Of a stretch of DNA of 23,895 bases, positions 8,021 to 14,247 are shown piece after piece (the stretch's first letter is position 1; every line of letters starts with the position of its first letter). This stretch comes from CAYQTL01 sp964420405 (GTDB lineage Bacteria > Acidobacteriota > Thermoanaerobaculia > Thermoanaerobaculales > Sulfomarinibacteraceae), in contig CAYQTL010000080.1 of NCBI GenBank assembly GCA_964420405.1, forward strand, positions 1-23,895, given 5' to 3'. The position numbers and the translations under genes are program-made. A model generated the notes under the pieces. That model saw nothing but the letters and a program-made list of their open reading frames with translations. It made no database searches and had not been told where the DNA came from.

Positions 8021-11000
8021 TCAGAGGCCGGGCACCTCGTCGGACCACTGGACGCAGTCGCCCGACTCGAAGCCGTCGGCGAACACGGGCGCGACCTGGC
8101 CGCACGGCGCGGCACCCTCGACGACGACGTCGTCGATGTTCCAGCCGCAGTAGTTCCAGGACCCGTCGGTGGAGCCGTAGGTCCACTGGATCCTCACGTC
8201 GGGCTGGCCGAGGACGGTGTCGGGCAGCGGCACGACCATCTCGGACCAGGTGGTGTCGTCGATGGTCTCCGAGCCGTTCTCCCACAGCGTCGTCCACGAT
8301 CCGCCGCCGTCGACGGAGAGCCGGATGCGGGCGTGGTCGTAGACGTTCCGCTCGACGCCGAGCCACCGCTGGAACCGCAGCTGGGCGGAGGCCGCGTCCG
8401 ACAGGTCGACCGGCGGCGTTGTGAGGCTCTGCTCGTTGGTGGCGAGGTTCGGCGAGACGTCACCGGCGAGGTTGACGCCGTACACGGTCGCACCGGTGGC
8501 GCCGGAGGTCGGGTCCGGACCGCCGTAGGTGTCCTGGCCGGCGCCGGTGGGCTGGCCCCACGCCCAGCCCGTCGAGGAGTGGCTGCCGTTCGAGATGTCC
8601 CAGCCGGGGTCGACGGACAGGTCGTCTGCCAGGAACTCCCGCCAGCCGGCGGTGTCGGCGGTGAACGGCGCGCCGCCGTCGTCAGCGGTGCCGAGGTTGC
8701 CGAGCCCGTCCGCGCTCTCGACCACGAAGTGGTAGGTGGTGCACGGGTCGACACCGTCGACGACGACCTCGTGGGCGGTCTTCAGGGTGTCGTCCGCGAC
8801 CACCTGTCCGAGGACCGGCGAATCGCCGTAGCGGATCACCGTGGTGCCGGGCTCGTCGGTGGTGAAGCGGAAGGTGATGCGGCTCTCCGTCGGGATCGCC
8901 TCGACCGCCGACACGAGCGGACCGGCGCAGTCCACGTCGGCGGTGGCGGTGCGATCACTCGCCCCTCCCTGGCCGTCGTCGGCGTCGTGGTAGGTGGCCG
9001 TGAGGAGATCGCCGTGGGCGACCTGGAGATCGGTTCCGAGGACGGCGGTGCCGGAGAAGAACCCGGAGCCGGGCTCGGTCTCAGAGAGGGTCACGACGGC
9101 GCTGCCGCGACCGCTGGAGAGCGTCACGTCGACCGTCGCCGGGGTGCCGGCGGCGGCGTTGCTGTCGGACACCCGCAGGCCGACCCCGGAGGCGCACGCG
9201 TACGCCGGCCGGTCGAGCGACACCCGCCCCTCCGGCCGGGCGGACAGCTCGAAGGAGGTGGGCACGAGGTCGCGGCCGTGGATGTGGCAGTGGGTCGGGT
9301 CGCCGGTCACCGGGGCGGCGACGACGCCGGCGGCATCCACCAGCCCCGCCCCGAGGGGCACCACCTGGTCGCCCGCGAGCTCGTACAACGACACGATCGC
9401 GCCACCCGCCTCGGCCAGGGGCTGGCCGTCGACGGTGACCGTGAGGGTCGCGGTCCCGCCTGCGAGGGCATAGTCGACCGGCTCGTCGGGGACCGACGCC
9501 GGCCCGGTGCGCGGCCACATGGTGGCGACGCCGAACAGGTGGGACTGCTCCATGAAGCGCGTCCCCTCCGAGCCGTTGCTGTCGCCGCCGGACGGGGAGT
9601 CCATCAGCGCGAGCTTGCCCGCCACGTGCTGGGCGCCGGTGGTGTGGGCGGTGCGACCGACGACCGCGTCGACCACCGCCGCCTGTGCGACGCAGGGAGG
9701 CACCCACGACTCGTTGGTGGTGGCGGCCTCGAACGACACCGCGCCGCCGCCGTCCTTCTTCATCCACGCCTCGGCGAAGCAGTCGCCGGCGGTGCGGTGG
9801 AAGGCGCCGTTGACGCACGCCACGTCCCACACGACCGGCAGCATGTCGCCGTTGCTGAGCAGCGAGCTGACGTGGCTGACCGAGAAGCCGGAGCTCACCC
9901 AGGAGGTCTCGGAACCGTGGCCGATGTACAGCCCGATGCTGGTGCCGAGGTTGACCGCCGCGGCGACGTCGCCCGGCGACGGATCGGCGGAGCCCGACGG
10001 GTAGGGGAAGTGGTTGTCGTACAGCTCGGTGAACTCCGTGAACCCGCCCGGCAGCAGGACGTCCCGCAGGTCGTTCATCCGTTCCCAGTCCCGCGGGGAG
10101 CCCTCGTCGGACGCGATCCCGAACGCCGCGCCGTACCAGTCGTCGGCGGCCGGGTCGACGACCGGCGTGCGCTCGTAGCCGAGGATCTTGGCGACCTGGA
10201 CCTCGATCTCGGCCTTGCTCTGGCCGGAGAGCCTCGAGATGGCGGCGTCGGGCCGGTTGTCGGCGCCCTCCAGCTTGGTGAAGCAGGGATCGCAGCGGGC
10301 GGACTCGTTGACACCGCGCAGCGTCGGCAGCTGGGGCTCGTCCCCCACCAGCACGATCCACGCGAGGCCCTCGGGCTCGTCGTAGAGGGACTGGATGTAG
10401 GCGTGGATGCCGGTGGCGGTGGTGACGCCGGCCTGGGACATGGTGACCAGCATGGTCGGGTAGCCCACCAGCCGCTGCCAGGCGGCCAGCGGCTGGACCG
10501 CGGACGCCAGCTCGTCGGCGGCGAGGATCAGCAGCCGGCCGGGAGCCACCGTCCGGTCGGAGTCGAGGCCCTCCCGCTCGGGGTTGAGCGTGCGTCGCGC
10601 CGCGGCGGCGAACGGAGCCGTCAAGGCCGGCGGTTGCCGCAGCCGCGGGTTGTGCCGGTCGGCGGTGGGCTCGATCCGGAACCTCGCCTCGGTGACGACC
10701 GTCAGCACGTTGTCACCCGGGCTCCAGCGCACCACAGGCACCGTCACCGCCTGGCCGCGCAGCGGACCCGCGATGTACGGCTCCCCCAGCCGGGGGTCGA
10801 AGCTCTCCGGGAACGGGCTGTCGCCGCCGTAGACCTTCGGGTCGAACTCGAAGGGAACGTCCCCGTAGGGGATGCTGCGGTCGAAGTGGCCCTTCGACGG
10901 GGCGACGCCGGCGTAGCCCCGCGCGCCGAGGTCGACCTCGGCGGTGCGGACCTGCTCGAGCACGACGCGGATGCCGCCGCGGTCGCCGAGCAGGTAGCTG

Positions 11001-11269
11001 GATGCGAGCACCGGCAGGGACGGCAGCCCCCGCTCCATCAGGTTGTGGCCGCCGGGGACGGTGACCACCGCCCAGCGGGCATCGTCGACCCGGACCTCCC
11101 CGAGGCTGATCTCGCCGACCGAGGCCACCAGGACCTCGCCTCCACGGATGCCGGGCTCGACCGCCAGCGAGGTCGGCTGTCCTCCGAGCTGGACGACCTC
11201 TCCGGCCGCCGAGACGAGCGGCGCGACGACGAGCAGGACGGTGGCGATCGCGGCTGGGTTTCTCTTCAT
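8021..11269 (-). CDS. Secreted C25 (gingipain-type) cysteine peptidase
   Basis: A 1082-residue exported protease. A signal peptide (about 1-22, VLLVVAPLVSAAG) is followed by a propeptide-like region (about 25-230). The C25 catalytic domain (about 240-590) contains a histidine in YIGHGSETSW (H451) and a cysteine in WDVACVNGAF (C485). The 34-residue gap is close to that of the gingipain His/Cys dyad. Next come beta-sandwich or fibronectin-like segments (about 600-860; TTYHFVVESADGLGN), then a MAM/lectin-like domain (about 870-1055; RFQRWLGVERNVYDHARIRL). The last 21 residues contain FADGFESGDCVQWS, a DGFESGD-type tail. The ATG at 11269 follows GGAGGG on the minus strand. It does not end in a recognisable type IX secretion domain such as true gingipains carry. 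It converges on the Oar-like receptor. The family call is firm; cleavage specificity is unknown. Confidence 0.9.
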   Translation of the reverse strand: MKRNPAAIATVLLVVAPLVSAAGEVVQLGGQPTSLAVEPGIRGGEVLVASVGEISLGEVRVDDARWAVVTVPGGHNLMERGLPSLPVLASSYLLGDRGGIRVVLEQVRTAEVDLGARGYAGVAPSKGHFDRSIPYGDVPFEFDPKVYGGDSPFPESFDPRLGEPYIAGPLRGQAVTVPVVRWSPGDNVLTVVTEARFRIEPTADRHNPRLRQPPALTAPFAAAARRTLNPEREGLDSDRTVAPGRLLILAADELASAVQPLAAWQRLVGYPTMLVTMSQAGVTTATGIHAYIQSLYDEPEGLAWIVLVGDEPQLPTLRGVNESARCDPCFTKLEGADNRPDAAISRLSGQSKAEIEVQVAKILGYERTPVVDPAADDWYGAAFGIASDEGSPRDWERMNDLRDVLLPGGFTEFTELYDNHFPYPSGSADPSPGDVAAAVNLGTSIGLYIGHGSETSWVSSGFSVSHVSSLLSNGDMLPVVWDVACVNGAFHRTAGDCFAEAWMKKDGGGAVSFEAATTNESWVPPCVAQAAVVDAVVGRTAHTTGAQHVAGKLALMDSPSGGDSNGSEGTRFMEQSHLFGVATMWPRTGPASVPDEPVDYALAGGTATLTVTVDGQPLAEAGGAIVSLYELAGDQVVPLGAGLVDAAGVVAAPVTGDPTHCHIHGRDLVPTSFELSARPEGRVSLDRPAYACASGVGLRVSDSNAAAGTPATVDVTLSSGRGSAVVTLSETEPGSGFFSGTAVLGTDLQVAHGDLLTATYHDADDGQGGASDRTATADVDCAGPLVSAVEAIPTESRITFRFTTDEPGTTVIRYGDSPVLGQVVADDTLKTAHEVVVDGVDPCTTYHFVVESADGLGNLGTADDGGAPFTADTAGWREFLADDLSVDPGWDISNGSHSSTGWAWGQPTGAGQDTYGGPDPTSGATGATVYGVNLAGDVSPNLATNEQSLTTPPVDLSDAASAQLRFQRWLGVERNVYDHARIRLSVDGGGSWTTLWENGSETIDDTTWSEMVVPLPDTVLGQPDVRIQWTYGSTDGSWNYCGWNIDDVVVEGAAPCGQVAPVFADGFESGDCVQWSDEVPGL

Positions 11270-11296
11270 GGGGCCCTCCGGCGCGACATTCGCGGC

Positions 11297-11326
11297 AGCC
11301 TAGCACGCAAGCCGTTGGCATGCCAC
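11297..11326 (-). promoter_or_regulatory. Putative sigma70-type promoter of the C25 peptidase gene
   Basis: On the minus strand GTGGCA (11326-11321) and TAGGCT (11302-11297) are separated by 18 bases. Transcription would start near 11290, leaving a leader of about 20 bases that includes the GGAGGG Shine-Dalgarno. The -35 matches the consensus at four of six positions. Confidence 0.45.
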
Positions 11327-11356
11327 ATTTTAGGAATGAGACTCAAGCCCATGAGA

Positions 11357-11386
11357 GTGACGAGCGCCCGCCGGGCGGGATAGGAT
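11357..11386 (+). promoter_or_regulatory. Putative aroB promoter with -10 directly before the start codon
   Basis: GTGACG (11357-11362) and TAGGAT (11381-11386) are spaced by 18 bases, and the ATG of aroB begins only 6 bases after the -10. This is the geometry of a leaderless transcript. The alternative is that AGGA within the same box acts as a weak Shine-Dalgarno and the promoter lies further upstream. Confidence 0.45.
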
Positions 11387-11392
11387 GCCGGC

Positions 11393-12454
11393 ATGCAGGC
11401 GCTGGAGCTCCCAGGTGGGTCGCGGATGGTGGTCGGAGCCGGCTGCCTCGAAGCGCCGGTGGGGCTGCTGGCGGAGCACGGCGTCGCGCGGCCGCGGGCA
11501 GTGGTCAGCGACACCGTGGTCGGTCCGCTCGCGGGACGCCGGTTCGCGTCGGAGGTCGGGGCGCCGCCGCCGCTGGAGCTGGCTCCGGGAGAGGAGCACA
11601 AGCGCTGGCACCAGGCCGAGGAGACGTGCCGCGCGTGGCTCGACGCCGGGCTCGGCCGCGGCGACCTCGTGGCGGCGGTGGGCGGCGGCATCGTCACCGA
11701 CACCGTCGGCTTCGCCGCGGCGGTCTTCATGCGCGGCGTCGCCTGGATCGCGGTGCCGACGACCCTGCTGGGGATGGTGGACGCCGCCGTCGGCGGCAAG
11801 ACCGGCGTCAACCTCGACGAGGGCAAGAACCTCGTAGGCGCGTTCTGGGCGCCGCGGCTGGTGGTCGCCGACCCCCTCGTGCTGGCGACCCTGGACCGGC
11901 GACAGCTGCGCGCGGGGCTCGCCGAGGTGGTCAAGGCCGGCTGGATCGGCGACCGGGGGCTGCTGGGGCTGGCCGCCCGAGCCGCGGCGGGCTTCGTGCC
12001 GGAGGACGTCGGGGCGTGGGAGTCGCTGGTCGAGCGTGCGGCGAGGGTCAAAGCGGGGGTGGTGGCGGCCGACGAGCGGGAGGCGGGTGCCCGCAAGGCG
12101 CTCAACCTCGGACACACCCTGGGGCACGCTTTCGAGGCCGTCACGGGCTACCGTCGGTTCCTCCACGGTGAGGCGGTGGCGTGGGGGATGCGCGCCGTCG
12201 CGGAGCTCTCCCGCCGGCGGGGGGTGCTCTCGGACGACGGCGCGGCCGCGCTGCGGGCCGCGATCGAGCCCCTCGGGCCGTTGCCTCCGATCGCCGACCT
12301 CGACCCCGACGCGGTGCTCGCCTGCGCCGGCCGCGACAAGAAGCGCGACGACCTCGGCATCGGCTGGGTCCTGCCCACCGACGACGGGGTCCTGCTCGAC
12401 CAGCGCCTCCCGACCGCCGAGGTCCGTGCCGTCCTGGAGCACCTCGCCGACTGA
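11393..12454 (+). CDS. aroB: 3-Dehydroquinate synthase
   Basis: AroB converts DAHP to 3-dehydroquinate, the second shikimate-pathway step, in the cytoplasm, using NAD and a divalent metal. The 353-residue product has the usual length. It shows the NAD-binding block VGGGIVTDTVGFAAAVFMRG (about 96-115), then VPTTLLGMVDAAVGGKTGVN (about 121-140). The metal ligands appear as E178 (LAEVVKAG), H241 (NLGHTLGHAFE) and H258 (FLHGEAVAWGM). Their spacing of 63 and 17 residues is that of characterised AroB enzymes. The ATG at 11393 has a TAGGAT box 6 bases upstream. The gene stands alone, divergent from the C25 peptidase and convergent with fabL. It is far from the other shikimate gene here, aroC. The identification is secure. 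Confidence 0.97.
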   Translation: MQALELPGGSRMVVGAGCLEAPVGLLAEHGVARPRAVVSDTVVGPLAGRRFASEVGAPPPLELAPGEEHKRWHQAEETCRAWLDAGLGRGDLVAAVGGGIVTDTVGFAAAVFMRGVAWIAVPTTLLGMVDAAVGGKTGVNLDEGKNLVGAFWAPRLVVADPLVLATLDRRQLRAGLAEVVKAGWIGDRGLLGLAARAAAGFVPEDVGAWESLVERAARVKAGVVAADEREAGARKALNLGHTLGHAFEAVTGYRRFLHGEAVAWGMRAVAELSRRRGVLSDDGAAALRAAIEPLGPLPPIADLDPDAVLACAGRDKKRDDLGIGWVLPTDDGVLLDQRLPTAEVRAVLEHLAD

Positions 12455-12524
12455 ACCCTGCGGTCACCGAGTCGACCCTCGACACGCATCGAGACGTCGG
12501 GGTTCCGGGGTCCGGCCGCAGGAA

Positions 12525-12609
12525 CGGCGGCAGGGCCGGCGACAGGGTCAGCGGCGGAGTCAGTGACGGCGGCAGGGACAGCGACAGGGAACAGCGGCAG
12601 CGACAGGAT
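12525..12609 (+). repeat. Purine-rich degenerate repeat array (CAGCGACAG/CAGCGGCAG-like units)
   Basis: The plus strand is a run of related 6-9 base units such as GGCAGG, GACAGG, GTCAGC and CAGCGACAG, ending GAACAGCGGCAGCGACAGG. The strand is strongly purine-skewed compared with its surroundings. Units are imperfect, with no strict period. Its approximate reverse complement reappears at 12695-12756. Confidence 0.6.
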
Positions 12610-12694
12610 CGCCGCGCCGTTCGGCGGTCGGGTCGCACGACCCGGAGGAGCGCACGGGTACCTCCGCGACCGCATTCGCCGCAGCGGCCGCCGC

Positions 12695-12756
12695 CGTTGC
12701 TGTCGCTGCCCCTGAACCCTCACGCTGCCGCTGACGCTGTCGCTGACGCTGCTCGT
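12695..12756 (-). repeat. Second array of the same repeat family, inverted orientation
   Basis: The plus strand reads pyrimidine-rich CTG/CGCTG units. Its reverse complement contains CAGCGACAG and CAGCGGCAGCG, matching units of the array at 12525-12609. The pair could form a large imperfect stem with a loop of roughly 85 bases. Confidence 0.55.
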
Positions 12757-12776
12757 CCACCCGCCCGGAACGGGTT

Positions 12777-12792
12777 CTCTCTCGCGAGAGAG
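12777..12792. repeat. 16-bp perfect palindrome centred on TCGCGA
   Basis: CTCTCTCGCGAGAGAG is a perfect inverted repeat with no loop, 62 bases beyond the fabL stop. It could be a protein-binding site or part of a termination structure; there is no T tract on either strand. Confidence 0.5.
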
Positions 12793-12853
12793 GCTCGGCC
12801 TGCGACCGCGTCCGAACCCACCTGCGGCGTCCGCCCGCCGAGCCTGTCTCGCG

Positions 12854-13612
12854 CTAGGCGAGGATCGAGTAGCCGCCGTCGACGACGATGATCTGGCCGT
12901 GGATCATGGAGGCGAACTCGGTGCACAGGTAGACCACCGTGTTGGCCACGTCCTGCGGGTCCAGCAGACGCCCGGCCGGGGTCCGCCGGCGCGCGCCCTC
13001 GAGCAGCTCGTCGCGGTTGGGGAAGTGGCGCAGAGCGTCGGTGTCCACCGTCCCCGCCGACACCGCGTTGACCCGGATCCCCTCCGGCGCGAACTCGGCC
13101 GCGAGGTGCCGCACCATGGACTCGAGCGCCGCCTTGGACGCGCCGACCGCCGTGTAGTTCGGGATCGCCCGCACCGCTCCGAGCGACGACACGGCCACCA
13201 GCGCCTTCTCGCCCTTCGACGGCAGCAGACGGAAGCTCTGGACCAGCGGCAGCAGGGCGGCGGCGTTGATGTGCATGGCCCAGTCGAAGTGGTGCAGCGT
13301 CAGCTCGGTGGCGGGCTTGAGCACCCCGGAGGCGGCGTTGGAGACGACGTACTCCAACCCCCCCCACTCGCTGCCGATGGCGTCGAACATCCGCGTCACG
13401 TGCTCGGGGTTGGCGACGTTGCCCTTCAGCAGCAGCGCCCGCACGCCGCGCTCGCGGATCTCCGCCACCGTCTCCTCCGCGCGGGAGCGGTTGCGGAGGT
13501 AGTTGATCGCCACGTCGACCTTGAAGTCGGCGAGTGACAGGGCGATGGCCCTGCCGATGCCCCGCGAGGAGCCGGTGACGAGGGCGCGCTTGCCTCTGAG
13601 CCTGAGATCCAT
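12854..13612 (-). CDS. fabL: Enoyl-ACP reductase, FabL type (NADPH-dependent SDR)
   Basis: A 252-residue short-chain dehydrogenase that by family reduces enoyl-ACP in the last step of each fatty-acid elongation cycle, in the cytoplasm. The Rossmann motif TGSSRGIG is at 13-20. The catalytic tyrosine and lysine appear as Y153-x6-K160 (NYTAVGASKAALE). The stretches NAASGVLKPATEL, HFDWAMHINA, VDTDALRHFPNRDELLE and RRTPAGR are near copies of Bacillus subtilis FabL, which separates it from FabG. FabL enzymes tolerate triclosan much better than FabI. The ATG at 13612 is chosen over upstream in-frame starts because a GGGAGG lies 7 bases before it and the SDR fold starts there. The gene is divergent from the HU gene. 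FabL versus another SDR is judged from memory of these signature stretches. Confidence 0.88.
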   Translation of the reverse strand: MDLRLRGKRALVTGSSRGIGRAIALSLADFKVDVAINYLRNRSRAEETVAEIRERGVRALLLKGNVANPEHVTRMFDAIGSEWGGLEYVVSNAASGVLKPATELTLHHFDWAMHINAAALLPLVQSFRLLPSKGEKALVAVSSLGAVRAIPNYTAVGASKAALESMVRHLAAEFAPEGIRVNAVSAGTVDTDALRHFPNRDELLEGARRRTPAGRLLDPQDVANTVVYLCTEFASMIHGQIIVVDGGYSILA

Positions 13613-13634
13613 CTTCAGCCTCCCGGAGAGGCTC

Positions 13635-13663
13635 ACGCTACACCCCGCCGTCGTGGATGACAA
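13635..13663 (-). promoter_or_regulatory. Sigma70-type promoter of fabL
   Basis: On the minus strand TTGTCA (13663-13658) is separated by exactly 17 bases from TAGCGT (13640-13635). A start site near 13628 gives a leader of about 16 bases that contains the GGGAGG ribosome site. Confidence 0.6.
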
Positions 13664-13693
13664 CCGCCGACGGCCCGAAAACGCCTCATTCGC

Positions 13694-13722
13694 TTGACAG
13701 CGCCGGGTGCGCCCGCCAATAT
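13694..13722 (+). promoter_or_regulatory. Sigma70-type promoter of the HU gene
   Basis: A perfect TTGACA (13694-13699) is followed after 17 bases by CAATAT (13717-13722). Transcription would begin near 13729. The leader then includes GGAGG (13743-13747), six bases before the ATG at 13754. This is the best consensus promoter among the protein genes here, as expected for an abundant nucleoid protein. Confidence 0.75.
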
Positions 13723-13753
13723 GGCTGGACAGAAAACGCAACGGAGGTATGGG

Positions 13754-14047
13754 ATGAACAAGACCGAGATGGCGATGAAGCTCGCCAAGAAGGCCGGGCT
13801 GAGCCAGGGCAAGGCCGCCGACATCCTGGATGTCATGTTCTCCGCCCAGCCGGGCAAGGGGATCATCGCGACCGCGCTGGATGCCGGCGAGAAGGTGACG
13901 ATCCCGGGCTTCGGGACGTTCTCGGCTCGGCAGCGGGGCAAGCGCCAGGGCCGCAACCCAGCGACCGGTGAGACCATCACGATCCCCGCCAAGAAGTACG
14001 TCAACTTCAAGCCGGGCAAGACGCTGCGCGAGCGCGTCGAGAAGTAG
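13754..14047 (+). CDS. HU/IHF-family nucleoid DNA-binding protein
   Basis: A 97-residue histone-like protein that binds and bends DNA as a dimer. It begins MNKTEMAMKLAKKAGLSQGKA, the usual helical dimerisation half. The middle has the core motif VTIPGFGTFSARQR, followed by the DNA-embracing arm GRNPATGETITIPA, where the RNP tip contains the intercalating proline. It ends NFKPGKTLRERV. The start is fixed by GGAGG at 13743-13747; longer in-frame versions would begin inside the promoter. The gene has its own strong promoter, is divergent from fabL, and is followed by inverted repeats. HU is more likely than IHF on overall appearance, but sequence alone does not exclude IHF-like use. Confidence 0.95.
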   Translation: MNKTEMAMKLAKKAGLSQGKAADILDVMFSAQPGKGIIATALDAGEKVTIPGFGTFSARQRGKRQGRNPATGETITIPAKKYVNFKPGKTLRERVEK

Positions 14048-14075
14048 GCCGGCACCGCGCCTCCCGCACCTCCGG

Positions 14076-14091
14076 TCACCCGTCCGGGTGA
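14076..14091. repeat. Small hairpin downstream of the HU gene
   Basis: TCACCC and GGGTGA flank a four-base loop, 28 bases beyond the HU stop. There is no T tract. It may contribute to transcript end formation. Confidence 0.35.
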
Positions 14092-14113
14092 GCAGGGTAC
14101 GCGAGTCGCCACG

Positions 14114-14145
14114 ACGCCGGGTCGATCACCGGATCGACCCGGCGT
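14114..14145. terminator. 14-bp perfect inverted repeat between convergent HU and pseudokinase genes
   Basis: ACGCCGGGTCGATC and its exact complement flank the loop ACCG. It lies 66 bases after the HU stop and about 100 bases after the stop of the convergent gene. The stem is perfect, but no run of T follows on either strand. A bidirectional terminator is the likeliest role; a binding site or a dispersed palindromic element is also possible. Confidence 0.5.
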
Positions 14146-14247
14146 TGCCGTCCACGGCACTCCCCTGTCCGTGACCGGGTCTGCCGCGCCCGCGGCAGCT
14201 CCCGGGCGGGGGCCGGGCAGTCACCACCCGCGGGAGCGGGGCGCCGA

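Larger units (their letters stand above)
12455..12853. other. 399-base spacer between convergent aroB and fabL, no credible gene
   Basis: The only gap above 300 bases. It holds the two repeat arrays listed separately, a short palindrome, and GC-rich sequence. Open frames on both strands exist only because of composition: they translate to low-complexity QR/RD-rich strings, lack ribosome-binding sites and resemble no family. Since both flanking genes end here, part of it may serve as a bidirectional terminator, although no T-tract hairpin is obvious. Confidence 0.7.

Noticed and set aside
7910..11383. A very long open frame on the plus strand opposite the C25 peptidase
   Set aside because: It is a composition shadow: the translation is low-complexity and GC-driven, has no domain, and is antisense to a gene with clear signal peptide and catalytic motifs.
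12525..12756. Possible CRISPR array
   Set aside because: Units are short, degenerate and contiguous with no unique spacers of constant length, and no cas genes are present.
12560..12760. Small minus-strand open frame translating to QRQRQRQR-like text
   Set aside because: It is the repeat arrays read in frame; there is no ribosome-binding site and the protein is low-complexity.
13617..13633. Hairpin (AGCCTC/GAGGCT) that could hide the fabL ribosome-binding site
   Set aside because: The predicted transcription start near 13628 would leave out the 5' arm of the stem, so the structure probably does not exist in the mRNA.
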